IMG/VR virus record: IMGVR_UViG_3300032087_006388 | Span: 1-57,165 of that record | Source of the DNA: a virus | DNA: 57,165 bases | Reading direction: 5' to 3' (one strand) | Shown here: positions 27,693 through 36,509 of the stretch, piece by piece | How the letters are laid out: each line of letters opens with the position of its first letter | Position numbering within the stretch: the first letter of the stretch is position 1 | The notes under the pieces: model-generated | What the model saw: only the letters and a program-made list of their open reading frames with translations | Database searches by the model: none | What the model was told of the DNA's origin: nothing | Position numbers and translations under genes: made by a program

Positions 27693-28747
27693 TATATGAC
27701 ATCTTCCCTCCTTAATCCCATAACTCTTGCCTTCCAGGAGTCCATAGTTTCAAGTCTGTCCGCCTCGTTTTCTACGAGTATCTTTTGTTTTTCAGCAATG
27801 TCTATCATTCTTTGCCTTTCTTCGAATTCTTGAAATGATTGTACTATATTTAAAACAGAGGCGAATTGGCCCTCCCTATTCTTCATTCTAACAGCTCTGT
27901 CTCCATTTAATTTTTTAATCAAGGACTCCTGCCTTTGTTCGCATTGATGATATTCCGCACTTTTGGCTTTTAATATCTCAGCTAACTTTACAGACATTTC
28001 TGTTTGGTCTTCACACGAATCAAACATTGCGTTTAATTTTTCCATGTTTTTTTGAATGGTTTTTAAGTTGATATAATCAACGCAAACATTGATATAAAGA
28101 TTTACTTCATCTACTGTAAGATCAGGCTTGTTCCATATGGCTCTAATAAATTCTGACTCAAATAAAATGGCGTCTTCATTATTATAGGTATTCATTAAGC
28201 TTATAAACCTTGGAGAAGATAAGCATTTTTTTAAATTTTCTACACAATCCTTTTCGTTCTTTTTTAAGTTCGAAATATCTGGGCCGATGTCAGCTTGCGC
28301 ATGATCATTTATTTTTTTTATTACTTTAACATCTGACTTGGGTGGACAATATAAATCTTTTTCGACCTCTTTATCAAAAGTGGGTTTGACAAAGTCTGGA
28401 GAATTTGTTTTAAGAAAATCAGCCACAGTTCTTTGCTCCATACTTAAATTTTTAACATTCCTGTCTTGAAATATTAATTGGGCTATTTGAAGGCTGTTAA
28501 GATCATCCATTGCATATTCTTTGATCAGATTTTCTTGATCTTCTGTAAGGGTAATTTTAGCTACTTTTTTGTGAACTTTGGTTTTGTAGCCATACCCTTT
28601 TTCGAGCATGTATGAAGCAACAGCCTTGCCTTCTTTGTTTCTACCATCTAGAGAGTCGTCATTAAATAAAGACCTTGTTAACTGATCAATATCTGGTATG
28701 TGAAGATAATTTTTATCAATAAAATCTTTTTGAGCGTCATTTAACAT
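27692..28747 (-). CDS. helical protein, candidate small terminase or DNA-binding protein (351 aa)
   Basis: The N-terminal 115 residues contain two similar blocks (QKDFIDKNYLHIPDIDQLTRSLFND..., and QENLIKEYAMDDLNSLQIAQLIFQD...), each followed by GKAVA/RTVA-x-(Y/F)-(M/L). These look like tandem helix-turn-helix units. The C-terminal 200 residues are long charged helices. Small terminases combine such DNA-binding and helical parts, and it sits in the terminase operon, but it is longer than usual and two genes away from terL, so this stays a candidate. Confidence 0.5.
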   Translation of the reverse strand: MLNDAQKDFIDKNYLHIPDIDQLTRSLFNDDSLDGRNKEGKAVASYMLEKGYGYKTKVHKKVAKITLTEDQENLIKEYAMDDLNSLQIAQLIFQDRNVKNLSMEQRTVADFLKTNSPDFVKPTFDKEVEKDLYCPPKSDVKVIKKINDHAQADIGPDISNLKKNEKDCVENLKKCLSSPRFISLMNTYNNEDAILFESEFIRAIWNKPDLTVDEVNLYINVCVDYINLKTIQKNMEKLNAMFDSCEDQTEMSVKLAEILKAKSAEYHQCEQRQESLIKKLNGDRAVRMKNREGQFASVLNIVQSFQEFEERQRMIDIAEKQKILVENEADRLETMDSWKARVMGLRREDVI

Positions 28748-28749
28748 AA

Positions 28750-29451
28750 TTAATGTAATATATCCTTTTTCTCAATTAAATTTGAAATTATTTTCTTGTA
28801 TTTAACTTTTAAATTTTTAATCTGTTTGTATCCAGCTTTTCTCCCCTTTTCTGTAGTCTTATAGCCAAGTGATTCAGCAACTTCTTCTTCTCCCATTTCA
28901 TCTATAAATAACATTTTGTATATTAAATACTGTTTCTCTGTCAAATTCTCTTTGAGAAGTTTATTGATTTTTTGAACAAAAAAATCTATATTATCAATGC
29001 TGTTTTCATTCTCTACTCGACTATTTCCTGCCGCATCAATAGAAACTGGTATTTTTATATTGCAAGCGTACTTTTTTGATTTTTCCCATTTTTTATATAA
29101 TGGACAGCTTTTGTCCTGGATTCCACTTTTTGTCCAATCGCAAGATATATCCTCTTCTGCATAACCAGTATTAAAGGGGCATCCTACGCATGGTTTTACA
29201 AAGCTATGATAATGGTTTCTTAATAAATTTTTAAGTTGATTTGTTATTAATTTATTTACCCAAGGTAAAAGAGGTCTCGATTGGTCCCATTGATCCCATT
29301 TTTTATGTATATGAACGGCTATTATTTGCGAAACATCTTCAAAGTCCATCCAGCAAATGGAGGTTAATCTCCATTTGTTTTTTCTTTTTTTTATCTCAAT
29401 AGATATATCTTCATACATGTCTTCAAAAGACAATTTCTTGTCTTCTCTCAT
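28750..29451 (-). CDS. phage sigma factor, ECF/sigma70 family with cysteine insert (233 aa)
   Basis: Region 2 is visible as DVSQIIAVHIHKKWDQWD and SRPLLPWVNKLITNQLKNLLR (residues 39-78). Region 4 is LTEKQYLIYKMLFIDEMGEEEVAESLGY followed by a recognition helix (about 175-225). Between them is an insert with Cys88, Cys91, Cys104, Cys116 and Cys130, which could bind zinc or an iron-sulfur cluster. It probably directs RNA polymerase to the GTGTA-type late promoters. Part of the leftward operon it may itself help to transcribe. Confidence 0.75.
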   Translation of the reverse strand: MREDKKLSFEDMYEDISIEIKKRKNKWRLTSICWMDFEDVSQIIAVHIHKKWDQWDQSRPLLPWVNKLITNQLKNLLRNHYHSFVKPCVGCPFNTGYAEEDISCDWTKSGIQDKSCPLYKKWEKSKKYACNIKIPVSIDAAGNSRVENENSIDNIDFFVQKINKLLKENLTEKQYLIYKMLFIDEMGEEEVAESLGYKTTEKGRKAGYKQIKNLKVKYKKIISNLIEKKDILH

Positions 29452-29454
29452 GAT

Positions 29455-29700
29455 TTATGAATCTATAAGATCAGAACCTTTGTATTTGTTTTTTTCGTAT
29501 TCTACTTCATATTCAAGATTTCTTATTCTAGGAACATGTGTAGAATCAGAAGAAGATTCATCCGCAAATGATTGCGGATTTGCATTTGGAGCAGTAGAGC
29601 TAACTCCCCCAAAGGGAGTTCCGCATGATGAACAAAAAGAAGGTCTACGAGAAGTGAATTCATTTTTGAATCCACAATTAGGACAGTATATTTTACCCAT
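29455..29700 (-). CDS. small zinc-ribbon protein (81 aa)
   Basis: Residues 1-30 (KIYCPNCGFKN...SFCSSCGTPFGG) are a C-x2-C...C-x2-C zinc ribbon. The rest is Ser/Asn-rich and ends acidic, probably disordered. It lies directly upstream of the sigma factor gene, 3 nt apart, and overlaps the upstream gene by 8 nt. A partner role in transcription is possible from position; not shown. Confidence 0.7.
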   Translation of the reverse strand: MGKIYCPNCGFKNEFTSRRPSFCSSCGTPFGGVSSTAPNANPQSFADESSSDSTHVPRIRNLEYEVEYEKNKYKGSDLIDS

Positions 29701-30010
29701 ATATTAACCTTTCTATTGATTTAGTTAAAGTGTTCATTTTGGATTCATCAAATTCATTTAAATTTAAATTTTCAGCCCAATCTATAGAATAGTCTATATT
29801 AATTTTAGATTCATTTTTATTAAAACTAGCAGAAGCCTTGTCGTTTTTTAAAGGTTTATTTTTTATATAAAGTTTAATTGTATGGAAGTTTGGATTAGAA
29901 ATGATTTCAAGCAATTCTTTTTGTTTATTTTTTGATTTAAATTTTAAAACAAAAAATGTTGATAGAATAGTTGTTACAGAAGAGATTAGAGCTATAATTA
30001 TTTCTGTCAT
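29693..30010 (-). CDS. small membrane protein (105 aa)
   Basis: One N-terminal membrane helix (EIIIALISSVTTILSTFFVL, residues 3-22) is followed by a lysine-rich junction and a soluble acidic C-terminal domain with its hydrophilic part probably inside. The start codon is directly preceded by the late motif GTGTATATTAA. One-pass phage proteins of this form include pinholin-like and i-spanin-like proteins; the lysis role is only a possibility. Confidence 0.6.
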   Translation of the reverse strand: MTEIIIALISSVTTILSTFFVLKFKSKNKQKELLEIISNPNFHTIKLYIKNKPLKNDKASASFNKNESKINIDYSIDWAENLNLNEFDESKMNTLTKSIERLIYG

Positions 30011-30021
30011 TTAATATACAC
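30011..30021 (-). promoter_or_regulatory. late-type promoter motif GTGTATATTAA
   Basis: Read on the minus strand, it runs directly into the ATG at 30010. A transcript from here would be leaderless. Confidence 0.5.
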
Positions 30022-30061
30022 TAAATAGTATAAATTTAATAATGTATATTTCTATATTTTT

Positions 30062-31285
30062 TTATTTTTTTAAAAATTTTTCCAATTCATATTTTTTATC
30101 CCAATCTACATTACCATCTTGATCTATATAAGGAGGGGTTTCTTTATCGCAAGATTTCAAGAAAACTGCCACAAGAAATATTAAAAAACCCATCGATAAT
30201 GCAGCTATCCATGCAAAATATTTCTTAAACCAATGTGGCTCAGGTTTAGGCTCAGGTTTGGGCTCTGGTTTAGGATCAGGTTTGGGTTCAGGTTTGGGCT
30301 CTGGTTTAGGATCAGGTTTGGGTTCAGGTTTGGGTTCAGGTTTAGGATCAGGCTTGGGCTCAGGCTTGGGCTCAGGTTTGGGTTCGGGGTCCGAAACATT
30401 TATAACCATTTGGTCTGCGTCAATAATTCCGTAACCCCAGTCATTATCTTTGCCAGGAGCCCCCATTTCATCGGCAGTTGTTTTTATTAATTCTCTAATT
30501 TCCTCAACAGATAATTTTATTTTTTCTTTTTTGTTTTTTGATATTAATAAAGCTACAACTCCCGCCACAAAAGGACATGCCATGGAAGTACCACTTAGCT
30601 TTGCATAAGATTTGTTTGTATATGTGCTAAGAATAGAAACTCCAGGAGCGGCAATTTCAACCTGTTTACCTCTCGAAGAGAAATACGCTATCTTTTTATT
30701 TTGAGAGTATGCAGCAACTGCAATACATTCATCAAAAGCAGCTGGATAATTTACGCCAGAGAGACCGCTGTTTCCTGCCGCGCAAATAACTGGAATATTT
30801 TTCAGGTAAGCCTTTCTGATAGCTTCTTGTATTTCTGGACTAGGACTTGGCGAACCAAGAGACATGCTAATTAAATCAACATTTTGGGATATGCAATAAT
30901 AAATAGCCTCAGATATCCCCTTGCTGCTTCCACTGCCTTGATTACTTAAACCTTTAACACATAAGCATTTTGCTTTGGGTGCAACTCCAACCACTCCGAA
31001 CTCGTTATTTTTAGCACATATAATGCCCACGCAATGAGTTTGGTGTCCATGTTTATCTAATATAGATTCATTACTTATAAAACTTTTGCCCTCTATTAAA
31101 TTACCTTCGAGATCAGGATGTTCAGGCAAACCAGTATCTATGACACCAATTATGGTATCCTCTCCCATAGTTTCCTTCCATATAGATGGAATATTTAAAG
31201 AAGATATTCCCCAGTCTTGAGATTGACTATATGTTGAAAAAGTTTCTTCAACGACAAATTCTGGCAATTTATATTCATTTTTCAT
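30062..31285 (-). CDS. subtilisin-like serine protease with C-terminal membrane anchor (407 aa)
   Basis: Peptidase S8 triad: Asp50 in [14 protein letters not shown], His81 in GHQTHCVG (usual G-H-G-T-H), Asn172 oxyanion in AAGNSG, and Ser234 in [12 protein letters not shown]. Residues about 298-350 are tandem Pro-Glu-Pro-Lys / Pro-Asp-Pro-Lys repeats forming a stiff spacer. A single membrane helix follows ([21 protein letters not shown]) and a short tail. There is no N-terminal signal peptide, so the topology is probably a C-terminal anchor with the protease in the cytoplasm. Targets could be phage assembly or host proteins; unknown. Confidence 0.9.
   Translation of the reverse strand: MKNEYKLPEFVVEETFSTYSQSQDWGISSLNIPSIWKETMGEDTIIGVIDTGLPEHPDLEGNLIEGKSFISNESILDKHGHQTHCVGIICAKNNEFGVVGVAPKAKCLCVKGLSNQGSGSSKGISEAIYYCISQNVDLISMSLGSPSPSPEIQEAIRKAYLKNIPVICAAGNSGLSGVNYPAAFDECIAVAAYSQNKKIAYFSSRGKQVEIAAPGVSILSTYTNKSYAKLSGTSMACPFVAGVVALLISKNKKEKIKLSVEEIRELIKTTADEMGAPGKDNDWGYGIIDADQMVINVSDPEPKPEPKPEPKPDPKPEPKPEPKPDPKPEPKPEPKPDPKPEPKPEPKPEPHWFKKYFAWIAALSMGFLIFLVAVFLKSCDKETPPYIDQDGNVDWDKKYELEKFLKK
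30236..30392 (-). repeat. tandem repeats encoding Pro-Glu/Asp-Pro-Lys units
   Basis: Roughly a dozen 12-bp units, in a higher-order pattern of about 48 bp (GAGCCCAAACCTGAACCC-like), in the protease gene. Such repeats change length readily by slippage, so unit number may vary between related phages. Confidence 0.8.
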
Positions 31286-32000
31286 TTTTGTGATTACTTA
31301 ATTTTTTAATTATAAACTTTAAGATTTTACTTCTTTTAATATCTGATATATTAAATCGAAAACAATGAATCCCAGATTCTTCGCTTTCACTGTCGTCGAA
31401 TAAATCCATCATATCACCAAAACCACTTCTTCCATTAATATCACTTTGAAGCAGGTCTCCACAAATAAAAAGTTTGCAGTTTTCGCCTATTCTAGTTACT
31501 AAGGTTGTAAGTTCTTTAAATGTTGCATTTTGAGCTTCGTCCATTATGATAATTTTGTCTTTCCATGAAACTCCCCTAAGGAAATTTATGGGCATTGCCT
31601 CAACCCTGCCGCTTTCAATCAATTCTTTTTTGGAGGTATTGTTCCTTGGTAAAACTTCGTCAAGTTTTTCAATCAAAGGTATCATATAGGGGTTAAATTT
31701 TTCATTTAAGTCTCCAGGTAAAGCTCCCAGACCTTTTTCAGCACTCTCAATAATAGTCCTTACATATATTAGATCAAGTTCTGCACTAGAGGAAAGCATT
31801 CTTAGGGCACTGTATACAGATATGAATGTTTTAGAACTTCCCGCAGGGCCAGAAATAAACATTATTTTCGTATTTTCATCTGATGCTATATCATAAAATT
31901 TTTTCTGTTTCTCTGTGAATGAAACTTTGTTTAGATGAAACTTGTCGACGTTAGAATTTAAAATTAAGCTTTCGTTTTTTTTAGTTCTTTTTTTATTCAT
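31275..32000 (-). CDS. phoH: PhoH-like ATPase (241 aa)
   Basis: Walker A GPAGSSKT (residues 51-58) and Walker B with MDEAQN ([15 protein letters not shown]), plus the [17 protein letters not shown] context typical of PhoH. These are RNA-linked P-loop ATPases, common in marine phages; the exact role is unclear. It is the first gene of the leftward operon, about 55 nt downstream of a palindromic late-motif site. It overlaps the protease gene by 11 nt. Confidence 0.9.
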   Translation of the reverse strand: MNKKRTKKNESLILNSNVDKFHLNKVSFTEKQKKFYDIASDENTKIMFISGPAGSSKTFISVYSALRMLSSSAELDLIYVRTIIESAEKGLGALPGDLNEKFNPYMIPLIEKLDEVLPRNNTSKKELIESGRVEAMPINFLRGVSWKDKIIIMDEAQNATFKELTTLVTRIGENCKLFICGDLLQSDINGRSGFGDMMDLFDDSESEESGIHCFRFNISDIKRSKILKFIIKKLSNHKNEK

Positions 32001-32042
32001 TAAATAAATTATTGTTACTCAAATAGACTTTTGAGTTAAAGA

Positions 32043-32064
32043 CTGTAATATATTTATATTACAC
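32043..32064. promoter_or_regulatory. palindromic late promoter site, possibly bidirectional
   Basis: TGTAATATATTTATATTACA (32044-32063) is a perfect 9-bp inverted repeat around TT. On the minus strand it reads GTGTAATATA toward phoH, and on the plus strand CTGTAATATA toward the GT61-like gene at 32072, so it could serve both genes. Confidence 0.55.
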
Positions 32065-32071
32065 ATGATAT

Positions 32072-33127
32072 ATGAATATAATAGGCAAAACAGAAGAAAA
32101 TTACAACGAAAAAGAAGTTATTAAAAATCTGAACGAAGTCAAAAAAAATTATTCAAAAAAACCTAATTTCAAAAAAGAATCTTTAATATTTGATCACGAA
32201 ACAGCTGTGAGAGTATGGAAAAATGAAACGAAAAGTTCCAGTGTTTTATCAATTTCATTAGAGCAAAAATGGAGAAGAACTCCAACAGGAATAGGTTTTT
32301 TTGATAATGTTTGTATTTTAAATTTAAAATTTAACAAAACATTTTCTCATTGCTGGACTGACTCTTTAAGAACTCTATTAAAGTTCGATGCGGAATCCAA
32401 TTACGATGCAATATTTGTTCCGAAAACAAAACAATTTGACGAATTAATTCATAGCATAAAAATTAAATTTAAAAAAATAATTTTTATTTCAAATTCAGAA
32501 TGTTTTTTTGCAAAAAAAATAACATTCGAACTTGAAGGTGTGTTCAGGAGAAATATCAATGATGTAAAAAGAATTAAAAATTTGGTTGATTCAATCGGTG
32601 AGCCTTGTCAGGCAAGGTTCTTCTTATATTGCACAAGAAACAAGGGTGGAAATGCTTCGAATGGAAGATTAATGAAAGAAGATAACGAGGAGAAAATAAT
32701 AAATTTATCTAAAGAGTATTGTGAAAATCAAAATTTGATTTTTAAAATATTTGATGGAAATAATGGGAGAGGCGAGAAAATGAGTATAAGACAACAAATA
32801 GATGTCTTCAAAAAGGCCAAGGTAGTTGTTGGGCCACATGGAGGTGCATTTTCTAATATAATATCTATGCAAAAAGATCGGGATGCTGTCGTGTGCGAAT
32901 TTACGAGTGGATCAAACACGTGCCTTCAAGACATTGCTCATTTCGGAAAAAACTATAATCAAATATTAGGGTTTTTACCTGAAACCTATTTAAATTACTA
33001 TCTTATACCTTTCGAAAGCGGATCAAATCAAGAAAGAACATTTATAGATATAAATAATTATAGAAAATTCTTGGAAGATATAAAGATTAATTCAATGAAT
33101 TTAAAAACTCAAAAAACTATTTCTTAG
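32072..33127 (+). CDS. GT61-like glycosyltransferase (351 aa)
   Basis: The conserved GT61 (DUF563) elements are visible: SHCWTDSLRTLLKF near residue 90, a middle RNKGGNASNGRLM basic segment, the KAKVVVGPHGGAFSNIISM motif at about 247-265 (usual GAHGAGL-x-N), and a late EFTSGS. GT61 enzymes transfer xylose, GlcNAc or similar sugars. No signal peptide or membrane helix. It stands alone on the plus strand between leftward units and may supply a sugar to the sulfation island's glycan. Its stop overlaps the convergent gene by 4 nt. Confidence 0.75.
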   Translation: MNIIGKTEENYNEKEVIKNLNEVKKNYSKKPNFKKESLIFDHETAVRVWKNETKSSSVLSISLEQKWRRTPTGIGFFDNVCILNLKFNKTFSHCWTDSLRTLLKFDAESNYDAIFVPKTKQFDELIHSIKIKFKKIIFISNSECFFAKKITFELEGVFRRNINDVKRIKNLVDSIGEPCQARFFLYCTRNKGGNASNGRLMKEDNEEKIINLSKEYCENQNLIFKIFDGNNGRGEKMSIRQQIDVFKKAKVVVGPHGGAFSNIISMQKDRDAVVCEFTSGSNTCLQDIAHFGKNYNQILGFLPETYLNYYLIPFESGSNQERTFIDINNYRKFLEDIKINSMNLKTQKTIS

Positions 33128-33666
33128 GTTTTTTTCATTTGATTAATTATATTCGATATAATCAAATTTCTATTTTTGTTGTTTTCATGGTACCAAAGCC
33201 AGTGGACAGAGCCTCTTATCTCATTTATTTCAGCCTCCAGATCTTCCAGGTTTTTCTCTAGCATATCGAGATGAGAAATTGTTAGTTCATCAATATCGAC
33301 AGATTCTTTTTTTCCTATATCAATAATTGTTGCTAAATCCCCAGAATCTTTCGCTTCAATTAATTTATTAAAAACTTCATGCGAATCTGACTTAGTTGCA
33401 TCTGGGTGGCATTGCTTAGCCACATTTCGAAACGCTTTTTTGAATTCATCTTCATCGACAATTGAATCTTTTTTTTTGTGTTTTTTGGGTTTAGCTGAAA
33501 ACGGGCTTTCTAGTCCCAGTTTATTAACTTCTATCATTAATGAATCATAAAAACATTTAAAAGCAATTTTTTCTATTTTTTTAAGCTCAGATAGCTCTTG
33601 AGAACATTTTTTCCAATTGAATCTTAATTTGTTGTAAGAATTGTTTATGTAATTATTTATTACCAT
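33124..33666 (-). CDS. J-domain protein (180 aa)
   Basis: Residues 72-120 show a J-domain: a helix DEFKKAFRNVAKQ, the diagnostic His-Pro-Asp (87-89) in QCHPDA, then SHEVFNKLIEAKDSGDLATI. J-domains stimulate the ATPase of Hsp70 (DnaK). There is no Gly/Phe linker or zinc finger, so this is a class III J-protein, with flanking basic helices. It probably recruits host DnaK for virion assembly. Overlaps the next leftward frame by 14 nt. Confidence 0.75.
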   Translation of the reverse strand: MVINNYINNSYNKLRFNWKKCSQELSELKKIEKIAFKCFYDSLMIEVNKLGLESPFSAKPKKHKKKDSIVDEDEFKKAFRNVAKQCHPDATKSDSHEVFNKLIEAKDSGDLATIIDIGKKESVDIDELTISHLDMLEKNLEDLEAEINEIRGSVHWLWYHENNKNRNLIISNIINQMKKT

Positions 33667-33874
33667 TTTTTTTCATCAATAGGCATAGTGTTAATGTGAA
33701 TATAATAATCCCAAAGGTAGACGCAATTGGAGTTTTATAGTTATATGTTTTTGCCTCAAAATTTTGATCAAATCTATCATTTTCTTTAATTTTTGCAATA
33801 TTTGGTTTTGGGATAGAATTGCAACCAAGCATTAATGCAAATACGATTAATAAAAAAGATTTATGGAATTTCAT
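33653..33874 (-). CDS. small lipoprotein with C-terminal membrane helix, possible u-spanin (73 aa)
   Basis: The signal peptide MKFHKSFLLIVFALMLGC has a lipobox LMLGC (Cys18). Then comes a 33-residue polar segment and a membrane helix (IASTFGIIIFTLTLCLL) ending in KKNGNK. Outer-membrane lipidation at one end and an inner-membrane helix at the other is the layout of unimolecular spanins such as T1 gp11. The linker is much shorter than usual, so reach across the periplasm is doubtful. The late motif is 8 nt upstream of the ATG. Confidence 0.55.
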   Translation of the reverse strand: MKFHKSFLLIVFALMLGCNSIPKPNIAKIKENDRFDQNFEAKTYNYKTPIASTFGIIIFTLTLCLLMKKNGNK

Positions 33875-33881
33875 ACAAAAA

Positions 33882-33891
33882 ATATATACAC
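33882..33891 (-). promoter_or_regulatory. late-type promoter motif GTGTATATAT
   Basis: Minus-strand GTGTATATAT starts 17 nt before the lipoprotein ATG at 33874. Confidence 0.5.
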
Positions 33892-33930
33892 CCTTTTTTT
33901 AAAAAAAAAAACAGAATTAAAAACCTAACC

Positions 33931-33940
33931 GTGTAATACA
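33931..33940 (+). promoter_or_regulatory. late-type promoter motif GTGTAATACA
   Basis: Starts 23 nt before the ATG at 33954; followed by TTAGTAGGATACT, in which AGGA may act as ribosome-binding site. Confidence 0.55.
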
Positions 33941-33953
33941 TTAGTAGGATACT

Positions 33954-36497
33954 ATGGCGAATAATAATTTAGTTTTTAAGACTGTTGACAACACTGATTT
34001 TGTGGCGATACCATTGGGAAAGCCAAAATACTTTAACGGGGATTCGTTTTTAATTTGGGTTAACTGGGGAGATGGATCGACCGCAGAAGTAATTGACAGC
34101 TATGATCACGATTCCGTGGCATGGGACAGGCAAAATGGCACATTGCCCGAAGGAGAATGTGTGACAATTTGGAAAAAGTACGAATTTCCTGGTCAATATT
34201 CTATTAGAATAGAAGGCGGGTTTGGTCAGGCAGCAGATGTAGTGCAAGATCCTTTCTTGTTAGCAAATGGAACTTTAAGTATATCAAAATTTAGAAAAGG
34301 TCACAATTTAGAATTATGCCTCGCCGACTCGAGGGAAAGAGGTCAATGTGCAACTCCAGAAGCATTCGAAGAATTAAGTATGGTTCGTACATTTATTCAT
34401 GGGCAAGGCGATTTTGAAGGCTTTAAATATTTAAAAAAATTAACTGGCCAGCAGGTGCTTAGGTTAACATCAAACTATGTAGATTCCAATTACGAAGACG
34501 GGTATATTCCTTACGAGAATGCAAGTATAGCTTATGATCCAGACGGAGTCTGTTTTTTTGTGAATACTTTTAAAAATTGCCAGAGTCTAGAGTCTTTTGA
34601 TAGCTCAATAAATTGGAATCCAGGAACAGAGTACACAATTAATCAAAAGGTATATTATAATGGAATAACTTGGAAGGCTGTGGCTGTAAATACAGGAGAA
34701 ACACCGTCCACTAGTAATGCAAATTGGACGAAAGATAATATTGCTGGTGGAGTAGGACCCTATACATACAGAGAACTATGGAGTCTTTTTAGGGGCCTAA
34801 ACTCTTTGGTTAGGCTGGATTCCTGCTTCGAGAACTGTCCATTAGATTACAATAATTGCATGTCATGGACTACCCAGACATCATTAGTAAGTGCTGACAG
34901 AACTTTCTCTTTTCTATATCCATTAGACGAAGCAACTGATGTTGTAAATACTGGAATTAAAAGTGAAACCAATAATGACGAAGATATATTTAATTGGCCA
35001 GTTTGGTTTCAGCCAAACAATATTATATCAGCAAAACAGATGCTTGCAGGAAGAATGATCGGAACCCCTTCAGTGAGAGAATTGACCATGCACAATAAAT
35101 TCATGAGGCATTTTGATAATTGCAAATATTTTGATGGAATTTTCGAAGGATGCTATGTTAATTCAATTTTGCAAAATATGTTCGGAAACACAAATGTAGC
35201 TAATACTTTTACTGGACAAAGAAAATCTAGTCTGAAAAATATGTTTAAAGATGCTACCATAAAATATTCTGACATGAGAAAATGGTCTGATACAGGAATA
35301 GGAAATATCGCCCCAACATCTCTTTCTGGATTTTTTGAAAATGTAAAAGTTTTGGCTGGGGGAAATGTACACATGTTCTTTCCTCATACCACAAGAACTT
35401 CATTAAAGTTTTGTCCTGATTTTTCTAGATATGCATATAATGCTGACCTAAACAATTTGGGATCTAGTTTAAATATAAAAATACCTAATAGAAATAATTT
35501 AGATGGATCCATTGATACTATAGACTTATCTTACGCGTTCGCCGAGACATCGGAAAAAATAAAAAGTCAATATTTGTTTTCCCTATGGAATGCTGGAACC
35601 GCGACGATAAAGGCAAAAATAGATGGAATATATATGGGCAATACAAGTGGAGTATATGACATGAATTGGGCCAAAGTGATTCCAGAGAGTTTTAATTATT
35701 TATTTGTTAATGCTATATCTCCACAAGCAGACACAGTTATAAATTTTAGATTTGCAGACACAAGTTTAATAGAAGAAGCTAACTATACATTCGCAGCAAC
35801 CAATATTAAAGTTAAAATTACAAATGCAAATATAACCCCCTATGTTAGCCAATTAACAAGCATTACATTACCTTCAGTAAAGAGTGCTAAATCTATGTTT
35901 GAGAATGCCGTTAATTTTAATGAAAGAATACTCAACATGTTCAGGAATGCGTCCGCATTGGAAGATGCATCAAGAATGTTTGCTGGATCCTGTGGAATAG
36001 AATCTGGGTTGATTAAATTCTGGGGTCCACAACTTAGAACATCATTAAAAAAATGCAGGGCGATGTTTCAAGGAAATACGACCATGGATTTCGCTCAAGT
36101 TGGAGAGTGGTTTTTGAGTACCACAGAAACTCCTACTACAAATGTATTAACAGACATTACTGAAATGTTTGCGGATTCAGGGCTGGATGACATAAGTCAT
36201 CAATATTACTTCAGAAGGTGGAATTTGGCTAATTTGTATCAACAATCTCTAAGAAGCTATAATGTTGTAAAAAATACTAGTTATACCACAATGTTTGGAG
36301 ATTTGTCCGATCAACCTGATTATGCATTAAATTACACAGGTATAACCACCCCATCGGTATTATGCCCAAATGCAATACTAAACCCAACAGATATTTACGA
36401 AAATTTAGATGTAAAAGTAAAAGATGAATTGAACTGTTCTGATCTGCACCCATACCAACCGTATGATACAGTTTTTGTTAATTATGCTACAATATAA
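33954..36497 (+). CDS. BspA-like repeat protein with PKD-like and carbohydrate-binding-like segments (847 aa)
   Basis: Residues about 20-90 contain WVNWGDGSTAEVI and a Y-x-F-PGQYSIRIEG strand, the PKD/immunoglobulin-like core. A segment near 222-258 (EYTINQKVYYNGITWKAV...NWT) resembles small chitin/cellulose-binding CBM5/12 modules. The rest has many F-x-N/G-C-x-x-L and SMFENA/NMFGN-type units of the BspA (DUF285) leucine-rich repeat kind. Likely a virion protein that binds the host surface. The next gene, only 12 nt downstream, shares the same modules. Confidence 0.65.
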   Translation: MANNNLVFKTVDNTDFVAIPLGKPKYFNGDSFLIWVNWGDGSTAEVIDSYDHDSVAWDRQNGTLPEGECVTIWKKYEFPGQYSIRIEGGFGQAADVVQDPFLLANGTLSISKFRKGHNLELCLADSRERGQCATPEAFEELSMVRTFIHGQGDFEGFKYLKKLTGQQVLRLTSNYVDSNYEDGYIPYENASIAYDPDGVCFFVNTFKNCQSLESFDSSINWNPGTEYTINQKVYYNGITWKAVAVNTGETPSTSNANWTKDNIAGGVGPYTYRELWSLFRGLNSLVRLDSCFENCPLDYNNCMSWTTQTSLVSADRTFSFLYPLDEATDVVNTGIKSETNNDEDIFNWPVWFQPNNIISAKQMLAGRMIGTPSVRELTMHNKFMRHFDNCKYFDGIFEGCYVNSILQNMFGNTNVANTFTGQRKSSLKNMFKDATIKYSDMRKWSDTGIGNIAPTSLSGFFENVKVLAGGNVHMFFPHTTRTSLKFCPDFSRYAYNADLNNLGSSLNIKIPNRNNLDGSIDTIDLSYAFAETSEKIKSQYLFSLWNAGTATIKAKIDGIYMGNTSGVYDMNWAKVIPESFNYLFVNAISPQADTVINFRFADTSLIEEANYTFAATNIKVKITNANITPYVSQLTSITLPSVKSAKSMFENAVNFNERILNMFRNASALEDASRMFAGSCGIESGLIKFWGPQLRTSLKKCRAMFQGNTTMDFAQVGEWFLSTTETPTTNVLTDITEMFADSGLDDISHQYYFRRWNLANLYQQSLRSYNVVKNTSYTTMFGDLSDQPDYALNYTGITTPSVLCPNAILNPTDIYENLDVKVKDELNCSDLHPYQPYDTVFVNYATI

Positions 36498-36509
36498 AAT
36501 ATTTTTAAT

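Noticed and set aside
30233-30490. Plus-strand frame made of Phe-Arg-Leu repeats opposite the protease gene
   Set aside because: It is the antisense reading of the Pro-Lys repeat region and has no start signals.
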